Positions 55,470 to 64,000 of a stretch of 64,000 nt of DNA are shown here, piece by piece. This DNA is from Fidelibacterota bacterium. GTDB lineage: Bacteria > Fidelibacterota > UBA8477 > JABMPR01. Position 1 is the first letter of the stretch. Every line of letters starts with the position of its first letter. Location: assembly GCA_018673925.1 (NCBI GenBank), contig JABHBL010000072.1:35352-99351 (forward strand), read 5' to 3'. The position numbers and the translations under genes are program-made. The notes below the pieces were generated by a model. It made no database searches, was not told the DNA's origin, and saw nothing but the letters and a program-made list of their open reading frames with translations.

Positions 55470-55513
55470 TAACTTCGATCGAAAATTAGGATAAAAGGAT
55501 AATGGATCTGTTG

Positions 55514-56404
55514 CTATCTGGGAGCGGTCCGTCCAATAAGCATTGAGAAAAATATATTCTGTGAGAGTGAGTAGCTCAGAATAACTGCAACTGCAGACAT
55601 TGGGAAGGTATTGATAATTAGCAGAAGCGCCAGGCCTGAATTCTTGTGGCTGAAGGATATAAGCGATCCCAGTTTACTCTCTTGAGGAAGGTAATATCCA
55701 ACAGTGGCAAAGATTGTAAATATCCCTACTCCCAGCAAAAGTGGCCAGGCTAGATCGGCCAAACCAGCTTGGGTGTTTTCAAAATACCACACACCAACTT
55801 TAGAGGCTGATACGCCCAAAATGGCAGCCCACAAAAATCGAATCGCGAAGCCCACATATTTCTTTGGTTTCCAATCCCCTGAAAATCGTCCATAACGAAG
55901 CAATATTTTTGAAACAATTAATGGAATCACAACTGTCATACCCACTATTCTGAATGGTTCCAGAGTGGAGGTGAATGAATATGAATCATTTCCAATCAAA
56001 GGAGGAATGATGGAGAATGTGATACAGGCAAATAGATTGGTCACAACGATCACAGACATGACATGACTTAAGTTTACCCGCAACCCGGATGCCACTGTGC
56101 CTGCAGATACTGCCGTGGGTGCGAGTGCTATAACCAATCCTGCAGCTGCCACCTCAAGTGAAAATAGGTTTAAGAGAAAAAATATACCAATCGCGATACT
56201 GACTTGTCCCAGGATTACATATAAATGGAACTTTGATACATTTTTCCATATTTGTGCCCTGGAATCAATAAAAGTATGAAAAATAATAACCATGAGACTG
56301 GGTTGGATAAGCCATGTAAACTCAGCACCGAGTCTGGTGATGAGGCCGATGCCAATGGCAAGTGCTGGCAACCATCTAAAAATAGTGTTAATCCAACTCA
56401 TCAT
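55514..56404 (-). CDS. BASS-family (bile acid:sodium symporter-like) membrane protein
   Basis: About 296 residues from ATG 56404; TTG 56419 is an upstream option. About nine to ten helices are visible. The central stretch LVIALAPTAVSAGTVASGLRVN carries the Pro/Gly break typical of the SBF/BASS fold, repeated in the second half around SFSHKNSGLALLLIINTFP. It should transport an organic anion or be a sodium-coupled symporter; the substrate is unknown. It is convergent with ruvA. Confidence 0.7.
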   Translation of the reverse strand: MMSWINTIFRWLPALAIGIGLITRLGAEFTWLIQPSLMVIIFHTFIDSRAQIWKNVSKFHLYVILGQVSIAIGIFFLLNLFSLEVAAAGLVIALAPTAVSAGTVASGLRVNLSHVMSVIVVTNLFACITFSIIPPLIGNDSYSFTSTLEPFRIVGMTVVIPLIVSKILLRYGRFSGDWKPKKYVGFAIRFLWAAILGVSASKVGVWYFENTQAGLADLAWPLLLGVGIFTIFATVGYYLPQESKLGSLISFSHKNSGLALLLIINTFPMSAVAVILSYSLSQNIFFSMLIGRTAPR

Positions 56405-56456
56405 ATACTCGCTTGACAATTAATGATTGGGATTCCTCTCGTTGTATGAGACATAT

Positions 56457-58313
56457 CTATTCTGCAAAACGGAGTAAAGTCACTTTCCCATCCGCGGCAG
56501 TGCAAATAACATGTTTGGAATCTATCACCCCAAGGGTGTTGACCAAACCATCGCTAATTCGGTGTCTCCAGACCAATTTACCAGTGGACCGCTCCAGACA
56601 AAAAACACTCCCGTTGTCTGTGCTAAAGAAAATGAATCCATCTTTTTCTATCATTGCATTGGGTGCGATGTCATAACCGAATCCTACATGCTTAACCCAA
56701 TCTAATTCAAAGGATTTACCTGCAGTTTTTGAGGAGATGACTGAATCTTGCATGGTTCTGGCAAAAACATGCATCCCATCTTCGGTTATCCCAATGGATT
56801 CTCTCACCTTGTGACCAGATTCGCGCCAGATGGTCTCGCCAGTGGAGATATCGATTGCTGTTATTACACGGTCAGGAGCTACAATAAATACTTTGTTCCC
56901 AGCTGCTACTGGCCAACAAGCCGCTGGTGAGTAAAGCACTCCAGATCTACCATCTGACCACTGCCATTCAAGCTGTCCATTCCTGGCATTCAGGGCATAA
57001 ACTGATTCATCCCAGGCCCCATATATTACTTTGCCCTCTACTAGAACAGGTTTCGTCTCGATGTATCCTGAGCCACCGCGAAAGATCCATTTCTTTTTAC
57101 CATTTCTCAAGTTGAGGGCATGAACCTGACCTGCTCCATTCCCAATATATACTTTTCTGCCTTTTATAAGCGCTGAGCTAAAGACAGATGCCTCACTTTT
57201 AATCTGCCAAAGCAATTTACCATTCCCAGCTGAAATACATGAAATTGTAGAATCAACTGAGCCGATGACAACGCGTGATCCTTTTACTGCAGGGGTGGAG
57301 TGAATGGCTCCCCCAGCTTGCCAACTCCAATTCACTTGTCCACTTTTAATATCCAGCGCCATAAGTTCGCCACCAACTGTGCTGATAAATACCTGGGTAC
57401 TTTCCACAGATGGGGCTGATGTGATTAATGAGCCAGTTTCATATTGCCAGACAATCTCAACTCCTGAGGTATCATTCTCTGAGTAGTCAGGGTAGGGTAG
57501 ACTCAGGGAATCCTGAGAGTTATTGTTGCCAAGGGGGAGTCTGTACCAAAAGTGGGTGCTGTCCACATGGGGAATCCTTTCAATAAAGTTTGCATGATCA
57601 GGAAACAAATCAACAATGCTATATCCTGTGGGCTGTTGTCCACGTCTTAAAATGGAACGACTCATGACACCTGGGATACCTTCATAGGATGTAGCTCGAT
57701 TGGCATGACCGTGTCCATGCAATACCGCTTGAATATTATAGGACCGCAGTACATCCCGAAGTGCATGCCAATTGTCAACGGCAGGATCCAGAGGATAGTG
57801 CATAACGATAAATATTTTTTGTCGGGGATCAGATAAGGAATTGAGAATAGAATCAATCCAGGAAATATCAGTTGGATCAATATAGCCTGCACCCATCCGC
57901 AGAAGTGGACCCTGATGTGACCCAATAAAACGATATTCTCCAACTTCGAAGTTGAATCTATCAGCTCCCCATAACTGTTCGAAAAGCAGGCCACCTGAAG
58001 AAGACCATTTCAAATCATGATTTCCGGGGATGATGTAATAGGGAATTTTGAGGCTATCTAAAATGGATTTTGCCAGAGGCAGATTTTGACCAACATCAAG
58101 TTCAGAGATATCTCCTGAGACGATAACAAATGAGATACTATCATTTTTGTTAATATCATGTACAACAATACTTAGATCATCAGCTCCGTTCCTTGTGCCA
58201 ACATGGGTGTCTGTGAGCCAGGCGAATTTGATTGGTGAAGGTATATGAATCTGACCGAGGAGTGTTCCCAGAGAGAAGACGAAAGCGAGTGAGAGTCTGT
58301 AAATCGAAGTCAT
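56457..58313 (-). CDS. Secreted metallophosphoesterase fused to a PQQ-like beta-propeller
   Basis: The protein has 618 residues with a signal peptide (AFVFSLGTLLGQ). A calcineurin-like phosphoesterase domain spans about 27-235, with metal ligands in LTDTHVG, VSGDISE, PGNHDLK, VMHYPLD and LHGHGHAN. An eight-ish blade propeller of PQQ/YVTN type spans about 285-618, with repeated GELMALDIKSGQVNWSW, GKLLWQIKSE, GKKKWIFRGG and GKLVWRHRI units. The enzyme would act outside the cytoplasm on a phosphoester, possibly with the propeller as a binding platform. The substrate is unknown. It is a single-gene unit with a signal peptide, divergent from gcvT. Confidence 0.87.
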   Translation of the reverse strand: MTSIYRLSLAFVFSLGTLLGQIHIPSPIKFAWLTDTHVGTRNGADDLSIVVHDINKNDSISFVIVSGDISELDVGQNLPLAKSILDSLKIPYYIIPGNHDLKWSSSGGLLFEQLWGADRFNFEVGEYRFIGSHQGPLLRMGAGYIDPTDISWIDSILNSLSDPRQKIFIVMHYPLDPAVDNWHALRDVLRSYNIQAVLHGHGHANRATSYEGIPGVMSRSILRRGQQPTGYSIVDLFPDHANFIERIPHVDSTHFWYRLPLGNNNSQDSLSLPYPDYSENDTSGVEIVWQYETGSLITSAPSVESTQVFISTVGGELMALDIKSGQVNWSWQAGGAIHSTPAVKGSRVVIGSVDSTISCISAGNGKLLWQIKSEASVFSSALIKGRKVYIGNGAGQVHALNLRNGKKKWIFRGGSGYIETKPVLVEGKVIYGAWDESVYALNARNGQLEWQWSDGRSGVLYSPAACWPVAAGNKVFIVAPDRVITAIDISTGETIWRESGHKVRESIGITEDGMHVFARTMQDSVISSKTAGKSFELDWVKHVGFGYDIAPNAMIEKDGFIFFSTDNGSVFCLERSTGKLVWRHRISDGLVNTLGVIDSKHVICTAADGKVTLLRFAE

Positions 58314-58514
58314 TTAGGATCCCCTTTTGAACCAATATAATTTATTGCCATGGGTAGAGAAGCAGCATTATTGAATCAGTTTGAATTATCATAAATATTA
58401 ATTGCAGTAAGGCTTTTTTGCCTATCATACTCAATATTGAGTTGATTTTCAATTTTGACCTGATCTTATCACCATTAGATTCAAAGCTGAATAATTGTGT
58501 AAGGACCCACACTC

Positions 58515-59606
58515 ATGAAACTAACCGCTTTCAACGCCATTCATAAATCACTTGGTGCCAAGATGGTGCCATTTGCCGGATATGAAATGCCCATTCAATA
58601 CGAGGGTATAATTGCTGAGCATGAGAAAGTTAGAAATCAGGCAGGATTGTTTGATGTCTCCCACATGGGAGAGTTCTGGGTGACTGGGGAGCAAGCTCTG
58701 GAATTTGTAGAATATGCCACAGCAAATAATGTTTCTTCAATGGAAAAGGGTCAGGTCCAATATTCAACGATGTGTCTGGAAAATGGCGGCATTGTCGATG
58801 ACCTTCTCATTTACCGATTTGCAGATCGTTTTTTACTGGTTGTAAATGCCTCAAATCTTGAGAAGGACTGGAACCATTTGTCTGAGCTGGTTGAAAAGTT
58901 TCAGGATGTGCAACTCACCAATGGTTCCGATGGAATTGCATTACTGGCTCTTCAGGGACCCGAAGCAAAGAATATTTTGTCAAAATTGACTTCAGCTAAT
59001 CTCGACTCATTGGATTTCTACCATTTTGGAATTGGAGATGTTAGTGGGCTACCCATGATCATATCCCGAACAGGTTATACAGGTGAATTGGGTTACGAGC
59101 TTTATCATGATCCAGATGAATCTGAACAACTTTGGGCTGCACTCATGGATGCAGGTGAAGAATATGGTATTGCACCAATTGGGCTCGGTGCTCGCGATAC
59201 ATTGAGATTGGAAATGAAGTTTTGTCTATATGGTAATGATATTGATGAAACAACCACACCCCTGGAAGCCCGTCTTGGCTGGGCTACAGATCTAGATCAT
59301 GAGGATTTCTTAGGAAGGGATGCTCTGCTCAAACAAAAGGAAACTGGATTATCAAGATTCCTTGTGGCTTTTGAAATGATCGATCGTGGATTGCCCCGCA
59401 ACAAATATGAAATCTTCGCAGGAGATGAGAAGGTAGGCTATGTTACCAGTGGTGGACAAAGCCCTACACTTAAAAAGGGGATTGGTCTGGCGTACATCGA
59501 TAAACCTCATCACAAGGCTAACAATGAGCTCAGTATTGATATTAGGGGAAAACGATTGAAAATTAAAATCATAAAACCCCCGTTTGTAAATAAGAAAACC
59601 AGTTGA
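58515..59606 (+). CDS. gcvT: Aminomethyltransferase (glycine cleavage T protein)
   Basis: The protein has 363 residues. It transfers the methylene group from the aminomethyl-lipoyl H protein to tetrahydrofolate. The N-terminal GKMVPFAGYEMPIQY-like block is here AKMVPFAGYEMPIQY. LFDVSHMGEF, the GYTGELGYELY motif, ARDTLRLEMKFCLYGNDIDE and the C-terminal VGYVTSGGQSPTLKKGIGLAYI are all family landmarks. RBS AAGGA lies before ATG 58515. No gcvH or gcvP gene is in the window, and no glycine riboswitch was recognised in the 200-nt upstream gap. Confidence 0.96.
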   Translation: MKLTAFNAIHKSLGAKMVPFAGYEMPIQYEGIIAEHEKVRNQAGLFDVSHMGEFWVTGEQALEFVEYATANNVSSMEKGQVQYSTMCLENGGIVDDLLIYRFADRFLLVVNASNLEKDWNHLSELVEKFQDVQLTNGSDGIALLALQGPEAKNILSKLTSANLDSLDFYHFGIGDVSGLPMIISRTGYTGELGYELYHDPDESEQLWAALMDAGEEYGIAPIGLGARDTLRLEMKFCLYGNDIDETTTPLEARLGWATDLDHEDFLGRDALLKQKETGLSRFLVAFEMIDRGLPRNKYEIFAGDEKVGYVTSGGQSPTLKKGIGLAYIDKPHHKANNELSIDIRGKRLKIKIIKPPFVNKKTS

Positions 59607-59610
59607 TTCT

Positions 59611-61944
59611 ATGGTAGCCAAAAAGAAGCAAATCAGTTTAGAAGAAAAAAGTCGCGAGATTCTTGGTATTCTCACCATGGTGCTGGGAATATTTGTGCTC
59701 CTCAGCTTGGTGAGTCACGAATCCACAGAAGAACTAAGCATCATGCCTGGCGTACATTTCCACAATTGGATGGGGTATGTGGGAATATTCATCTCCTGGG
59801 TCTTGTTTAAAATGTTCCTGGGGTGGGGTTCACTGGTCATTGCCATTTTAATTGGCATCTGGGGTTATGTAGTATTCTCAGAAAAAGATTTTCAACCCAT
59901 TTTCCGCTTTACAGGTTATAGCTTTGGAACCACGTTGATCCTGATGTCGCTCTTCGCCATGATTGCCGAGAAAAGTGGTATGGCTTCAGAACAATTGTTC
60001 AGACATAGTGGGTATCTTGTTGTAAGTATCGGTCAGTTGTTAAAGGATTTTCTGGGATTTCCCGGTGCTATACTCATTCTGCTAAGTATTGGGATTGTCA
60101 CCATTCAGGCCTGGCGTGGTTTTTCATTCCGTCACGTCAATGATTGGATTGAGGATCGAATTTCTGAGCTTCGCAACAAGCTCAAGCTTGCCAGCAAGAA
60201 ACGGGCAAAGGTTAAAGATCTCAAAGAAAGATCGCAGGCTCCTATTCAGCGGGAAGAGGAATTATCGCCTGCTAAGGCAGTACCGACACCTGCACCAGAA
60301 CCGGCAGCGGAAGCCGTACCTCCACCAATTCAGCGGGAAGAGGTGCCACCTAAAAATTTAGGCAAAGCTGAACAAACCACGCTGAAACCCAATGAAATAG
60401 AAATTGAAGATGCTGTCATTGAAGATGAAGTGGACTATGATGAGACCCAGGACATCGTCCCCAAAAGAGAGTACAAACTACCCTCCGTCGATTTGCTCAT
60501 GGAACCACCTCCAACTTCAGAAGGACAGTCCAAAGATATTCTATTAAGTAAGGCTGAGTTACTAATTCAGACGCTTGAGACTTTTGGTGTGGAAGGACGT
60601 GTTACCAACATTGCTCCCGGACCTGTTATTACCAGATACGAGGTCGAACCTGGTCCAGGAATTCGTGTATCAAAAATTGCCAATCTCTCCGATGATATTG
60701 CCAGGGTGATGGAAGCCCAAAGTGTTCGCATCATTGCACCCATTCCAGGAAAGAATTCAGTGGGGATTGAGCTACCAAATGATGAGCCGGAAATCGTGTA
60801 TTTCAAGAGTGGTATCAATTCACCAAAATTCTCAGAACCTGCCTCAGTATTGACAATTGCCCTGGGTAAGACGACTGCCGGTGAAATCTTTGTGGCTGAT
60901 CTGGCCAAGATGCCTCACTTGCTAGTTGCCGGAGCCACTGGCTCAGGTAAATCGGTATGTATTAACACTATTATTACATCACTCCTTTATCGTGCGCGAC
61001 CTGATCAGGTGAAATTCATCATGATTGATCCCAAGAAATTGGAGCTTTCCACATACAAGCGTTTGCAGGGTTATCATTTGATTACCAGTGAGTCCATTGA
61101 CGAATACGTCATTACGACCCCCAAGAATGCCATTCACGCTTTGCGTTCCGCTGAGTTGGAAATGGAGAAACGCTACAACTTGTTGAGTAAGAAAACGGTT
61201 CGAAATATTGATCAGTACAATGAACGCGCTACAGGCAAGGATGGATATGTTCCACTGCCATATATTGTTGTATTAGTCGATGAGTTGGCTGACTTGATGA
61301 TCACAGCCGGCAAGGAAATTGAAGAACCTATTGCACGTCTGGCTCAAATGGCTCGCGCTGTGGGTATACACCTTGTCATAGCAACACAGAGACCATCTGT
61401 TGATGTTATCACCGGTGTGATCAAAGCAAATTTTCCAACACGTATTGCCTTCAAAGTGGCTCAGAAGAACGACTCAAGGACCATCCTAGATCAAAATGGT
61501 GCTGAAAAATTATTGGGACGCGGAGATATGTTATTCCTCGCACCTGGAGCACCTGCACCTGTGCGCCTTCATAATGCCTTTGTGACACTGGAGGAAATTG
61601 AGGATGTTCTGGATCATATTCAGGAACAACCCAAACCAGAAGAAGAATTATTGCCTGGTATTGTTGATGAACAGGATCCCACCATCGCTGGTACTGAAGG
61701 CGGGGGAGAGCTTGATCCTTTATTTGATGAAGCCTATCGTCTGGTCGTTCTTCATCAGCAGGGCTCCGTGAGTATGATACAACGAAGATTACGAGTGGGT
61801 TATGCTCGGGCTGGTAGACTTATAGATGAATTAGAACGTGCAGGCGTTGTGGGGCCTAATACGGGCAGCAAGGCACGAGATGTACTGGTTGGACCTGAAG
61901 TCTTGGATAATCCTTCATTTGATGAAGATATCCTTGATGATTAG
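59611..61944 (+). CDS. ftsK: DNA translocase FtsK/SpoIIIE
   Basis: The protein has 777 residues. Four N-terminal helices (about 17-165) are followed by a Pro/Glu-rich linker (about 195-300, with PIQREE repeated three times), then the motor: alpha domain (DILLSKAELLIQTLETFGVEGRV), Walker A GATGSGKS (about 442-449), Walker B LVDELADLM, QRPSVDVITGVIKANFPTRI, and the C-terminal gamma winged-helix domain (HQQGSVSMIQRRLRVGYARA). It pumps DNA at the division septum. The 3' end overlaps the lolA-like gene by 8 nt. Confidence 0.96.
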   Translation: MVAKKKQISLEEKSREILGILTMVLGIFVLLSLVSHESTEELSIMPGVHFHNWMGYVGIFISWVLFKMFLGWGSLVIAILIGIWGYVVFSEKDFQPIFRFTGYSFGTTLILMSLFAMIAEKSGMASEQLFRHSGYLVVSIGQLLKDFLGFPGAILILLSIGIVTIQAWRGFSFRHVNDWIEDRISELRNKLKLASKKRAKVKDLKERSQAPIQREEELSPAKAVPTPAPEPAAEAVPPPIQREEVPPKNLGKAEQTTLKPNEIEIEDAVIEDEVDYDETQDIVPKREYKLPSVDLLMEPPPTSEGQSKDILLSKAELLIQTLETFGVEGRVTNIAPGPVITRYEVEPGPGIRVSKIANLSDDIARVMEAQSVRIIAPIPGKNSVGIELPNDEPEIVYFKSGINSPKFSEPASVLTIALGKTTAGEIFVADLAKMPHLLVAGATGSGKSVCINTIITSLLYRARPDQVKFIMIDPKKLELSTYKRLQGYHLITSESIDEYVITTPKNAIHALRSAELEMEKRYNLLSKKTVRNIDQYNERATGKDGYVPLPYIVVLVDELADLMITAGKEIEEPIARLAQMARAVGIHLVIATQRPSVDVITGVIKANFPTRIAFKVAQKNDSRTILDQNGAEKLLGRGDMLFLAPGAPAPVRLHNAFVTLEEIEDVLDHIQEQPKPEEELLPGIVDEQDPTIAGTEGGGELDPLFDEAYRLVVLHQQGSVSMIQRRLRVGYARAGRLIDELERAGVVGPNTGSKARDVLVGPEVLDNPSFDEDILDD

Positions 61945-62671
61945 ACCTTTCGCTCGATACTCCCATTCGAGTCATTGCGAGGAGTACATCGACGAAGCAA
62001 TCTCGGAAACTGGTCAGGCAGGAAACCGAGATCGCCGCGCTTCGCTCGCGAAGACATTAACAATAACTCTGCTATATGCTATCCTCTCAATGCAGATGGT
62101 TATGGCCGCCCAACCACCCAAGGAACTCTCAAAGGTTATCGATCATTTTATGAACCTGGAAGCAACCAGCGTGAAAATCAATCAGGTCATCGATTGGCGG
62201 TTCTCAGATAAAAGCGACACTGTGAGAATCCAAATGGATATCAATGGTGGTACCAATTTCCACGTGATGCTCGCTGATTTCGGAATGGAAATATTTGTAT
62301 CTGAAAAAGAGATGATTACTCTCAACCATATCAGGCAACAGGTTTTGTATGAAAAGACGACTCCTGATGCCTTGTTGAAGCAACTCTTTGTGGGAGGGGA
62401 TCTGAATAAGGCTCGCTTTAAAGGAGAGAAAAAGCTGAGGGATGGCAGGCGTCGGCTCAATTTTTCGTTTGATAGTGATTTCTCTGATTGGGAAAGTCTC
62501 TCTACGGTTTTAGGCGATGAAGACAAGCTCGAAAAACTGATTTTAGTTGATTACGATGGAAACAAATATATCATTTCATTGAGGTATTTGGTTGGGTATG
62601 AAGGATATTCCATCCCAAAAATTGATGAGGACTATCTGCACTATCAGGTTGCAGATCTTAGGGGGAAGTAA
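61937..62671 (+). CDS. lolA: LolA-like outer-membrane lipoprotein carrier with inserted N-terminal segment
   Basis: The protein has 244 residues. ATG 61937 overlaps the ftsK stop; the longer frame from 61838 lies inside ftsK. The C-terminal 185 residues (LSKVIDHFMNLEATSVKINQVIDWRFSD..VFFHVMLADFGMEIFVS-like strands, YISLRYLVGY) fit the incomplete beta-barrel of LolA, which carries lipoproteins across the periplasm. The signal core (TLTITLLYAILSMQMVMAAQ) starts only at residue 40. Residues 12-39 are encoded by an 85-bp palindromic element, so a normal leader MIR-KTLTITLL appears to have been split by an in-frame insertion. Whether export still works is not known. Confidence 0.65.
   Translation: MIRPFARYSHSSHCEEYIDEAISETGQAGNRDRRASLAKTLTITLLYAILSMQMVMAAQPPKELSKVIDHFMNLEATSVKINQVIDWRFSDKSDTVRIQMDINGGTNFHVMLADFGMEIFVSEKEMITLNHIRQQVLYEKTTPDALLKQLFVGGDLNKARFKGEKKLRDGRRRLNFSFDSDFSDWESLSTVLGDEDKLEKLILVDYDGNKYIISLRYLVGYEGYSIPKIDEDYLHYQVADLRGK
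61971..62055. repeat. Palindromic repeat element (MITE/RPE-like) inside the lolA-like gene
   Basis: The 85-bp element begins GTCATTGCGAGGAG and ends GCTTCGCTCGCGAAGAC. Outer arms pair 9 of 11 (GTCATTGCGAG with the complement of CTCGCGAAGAC), and inner arms GCAATCTCGG (61997-62006) and CCGAGATCGC (62026-62035) pair 9 of 10 around a 19-base centre. The type GTCATTGCGAGGAG..CGAAGCAATCTC..CGCTTCGCTCGC is one I recognise from dispersed repeats in many bacterial genomes, often mis-translated as SHCEE..DEAIS, which is exactly its translation here. Confidence 0.75.
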
Positions 62672-63690
62672 TGCGTATCGTTGATTTGGTAAAAGAACAC
62701 CCCTGGAAATTTTTAATATCTATAGCGGTGAGTCTGGGACTGGTCTACTATTCGTTCAAGGATCTTGAATGGGAGCCCTTCTGGCAGGCAGTCATATCCA
62801 TAAATTATTGGTTGTTCGCTGCTGGTGCCTTTCTCCTGGTCTTTAGTAATGTGGTTCGGGCTGCTCGCTGGAAAATTTTACTTAGCCCACAAGGAGCAAT
62901 CAAAACCAATCACTTGTTTGAAGCGACCATGATGGGGTATATGGGGAATAATGTGCTCCCTTTCAGGCTTGGCGAAGTATTGCGTGCCATGGTGGTCTCC
63001 AAACGACATAGTCTTAAGGTCAGTGGCGTTGGAGCTTCTATTGTTGTGGAACGTGCCCTGGATATGTTTTCATTTCTCATCCTGGCCGGTATCTATGCAA
63101 CTCTGGTTCCAACATTTGAATCTGCACGCCTTTTAGCAATTCTGGGTCTCAGTGCCCTGCTTCTGATCATCATATTGGGTTTTTGGGTTAATCGACAACA
63201 TGAAAAATTTCAAGTTCGGATTGGAGTCTGGAGTCAACGCTTTATTGATGGGGGGCATCCTAAAAGAGCGGAACATCTCTTGTCAATATTTCGGGGTCTC
63301 GAAACCCTGTGGCACATGCCAAAACCATTCATCGTTATCCTTCAAACTGGCTTTCTTTGGTTGGTTTATTTTTTGGTCACTTTCCTTGCACTAGCTGCTT
63401 TCGATTTTGGATTGGATCTGGTAGATCTTTGGAAGGTGTCATCCATTTTGTTGGTATTCACTACTTTATCATTATCTGTCCCTGCTGCACCTGGTTATGT
63501 AGGCACTTATCATGGGGCTGTGCTAGCTGCATTGATGATATTCAATATCGACAATGATGCCGCGAAAGCTTTTGCCATTGTGATGCACCTTATGAACTAT
63601 TTGCTCTACACGCCAATGGGCGCCTGGTATCTCATGAAAGCAGGCTTAACCCTGGATCTGGCCAAAGGTCAGGATGATCCGGCTGGCTAA
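62671..63690 (+). CDS. YbhN/MprF-type (LPG synthase transmembrane region) flippase-like protein
   Basis: The protein has 339 residues and about eight helices. The family signature is the block NNVLPFRLGEVLRAMVVSKR followed by SGVGASIVVERALDMFSFL, seen in UPF0104/AglD/MprF transmembrane domains. The C-terminal SLSVPAAPGYVGTYHGAVLAAL is also typical. It lacks the catalytic aminoacyl-transferase domain of MprF. It probably moves or modifies a lipid in the inner membrane; the substrate is unknown. It overlaps the lolA stop by one base. Confidence 0.82.
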   Translation: MRIVDLVKEHPWKFLISIAVSLGLVYYSFKDLEWEPFWQAVISINYWLFAAGAFLLVFSNVVRAARWKILLSPQGAIKTNHLFEATMMGYMGNNVLPFRLGEVLRAMVVSKRHSLKVSGVGASIVVERALDMFSFLILAGIYATLVPTFESARLLAILGLSALLLIIILGFWVNRQHEKFQVRIGVWSQRFIDGGHPKRAEHLLSIFRGLETLWHMPKPFIVILQTGFLWLVYFLVTFLALAAFDFGLDLVDLWKVSSILLVFTTLSLSVPAAPGYVGTYHGAVLAALMIFNIDNDAAKAFAIVMHLMNYLLYTPMGAWYLMKAGLTLDLAKGQDDPAG

Positions 63691-63867
63691 ATTATATTAA
63701 CTCCCTTCAGTAGATATTAAGCGTCCTGGAATTATTGGGATGCATTCTGAAAAACTTTTCACAGACCCGTCTGAGCTCCATTCCTTGCTTGACTGTTTGC
63801 TAGTCAGCAATTAGAATTAGAGGCTAAATTTTAAAGATAAAAGCTCAGCGTATATCCATTCCTGAAT

Positions 63868-64000
63868 TCAACCAGTAAGTGCAATTTCTTGTTTCCCAAA
63901 GAATACATCATTGGGTGTTTTAAATCCAAGACGTTTCCTTGGCCTATTATTTAATCTGTCCATAACAAACATCTCATCCGACGCACTGATACTTGTGAAG
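63868..64000 (-). CDS. IS30-family transposase, C-terminal end (partial, runs off the window)
   Basis: The minus-strand frame from 64000 to a TGA at 63868 reads FTSISASDEMFVMDRLNN then RPRKRLGFKTPNDVFFGKQ and IALTG. The phrase LNNRPRKRLGFKTPNDVF is the standard C-terminus of IS30-type transposases (catalytic DDE domain end). The rest lies beyond the window. A hairpin-like TGACT..AGTCA near 63790-63808 might belong to the element's end, but no inverted terminal repeat can be confirmed. Confidence 0.85.
   Translation of the reverse strand, partial: FTSISASDEMFVMDRLNNRPRKRLGFKTPNDVFFGKQEIALTG

Noticed and set aside
58429..58442. 14-bp palindrome ACTCAATATTGAGT and weak hexamers upstream of gcvT
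   Set aside because: AT-rich palindromes are expected by chance, and no promoter pair with proper spacing fits well. No glycine riboswitch was recognised.

Overview
The window looks like a chromosomal segment from a Gram-negative bacterium of the Fibrobacteres-Chlorobi-Bacteroidetes (FCB) assemblage. Candidatus Neomarinimicrobiota (Marinimicrobia) is my best guess, but this rests on gene style and not on a marker phylogeny. Supporting signs are secreted proteins ending in FlgD-like/type IX-type sorting domains (YPNPFNP), Cys-rich GCMD..DDGSC surface motifs, a SusC-like TonB receptor with no SusD, a PorV/PorQ-like barrel, a Bat operon and moderate GC. ATG, GTG, TTG and apparently CTG starts are all used. 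No tRNA, rRNA or CRISPR array was seen. No gene-free stretch exceeds 300 bases; the longest gaps, about 170-235 nt, lie at 21349-21553, 30442-30654, 32651-32875, 47611-47843, 58314-58514 and 63691-63867.

Region 1 (1-21348, plus strand) is a glycan-handling region. After the tail of a probable sodium:solute symporter come a large secreted multi-module protein, a SusC-like TonB-dependent receptor, a 1179-aa secreted protein with an FN3-like segment, a PorV-like outer-membrane protein and a SurA/PpiC-like lipoprotein. Three glucan hydrolases follow: a GH16 laminarinase-like lipoprotein, a GH16 lichenase of the naturally circularly permuted Fibrobacter type, and a GH5-CBM6 enzyme. A further set encodes a HlyD-like fusion protein, a VTC-domain polyphosphate-polymerase-like protein, a DUF4956 membrane protein and a GH5 lipoprotein. 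Together these suggest capture and degradation of beta-1,3 / mixed-linkage glucans, plus a VTC/DUF4956 module of unknown role.

Region 2 (21554-30441, minus strand) is the most striking part. It is a six-gene, translationally coupled operon encoding a cytochrome-b-like membrane protein, a membrane-anchored [4Fe-4S]/FAD/NAD(P) oxidoreductase, three multiheme c-type cytochromes with about 20, 33 and 10 heme motifs, and an outer-membrane beta-barrel protein. This is the parts list for an electron route from the cytoplasm to the outer membrane. The 33-heme protein is built from about eleven three-heme modules.

Region 3 (30655-32650) holds a DUF1207 protein and a transglutaminase-like lipoprotein. 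Region 4 (32762-41334) is a housekeeping run behind a strong sigma70-type promoter: yicC, gmk, rpoZ, family-4 uracil-DNA glycosylase, dnaB, rel, an HU/IHF gene, ruvX and lnt.

Region 5 (41387-54381) carries two small envelope proteins, ecfT, truA, an HtrA protease, psd, pssA, a DUF4321 gene, tatA, a five-gene bat operon, a SPOR protein and yebC. Region 6 (54385-64000) carries ruvC (CTG start), ruvA, a BASS-type transporter and a metallophosphoesterase/PQQ-propeller fusion on the minus strand, gcvT, ftsK, a lolA-like gene with a palindromic element inserted in frame in its signal-peptide region, a YbhN/MprF-type flippase-like protein, and the 3' end of an IS30-family transposase at the window edge.
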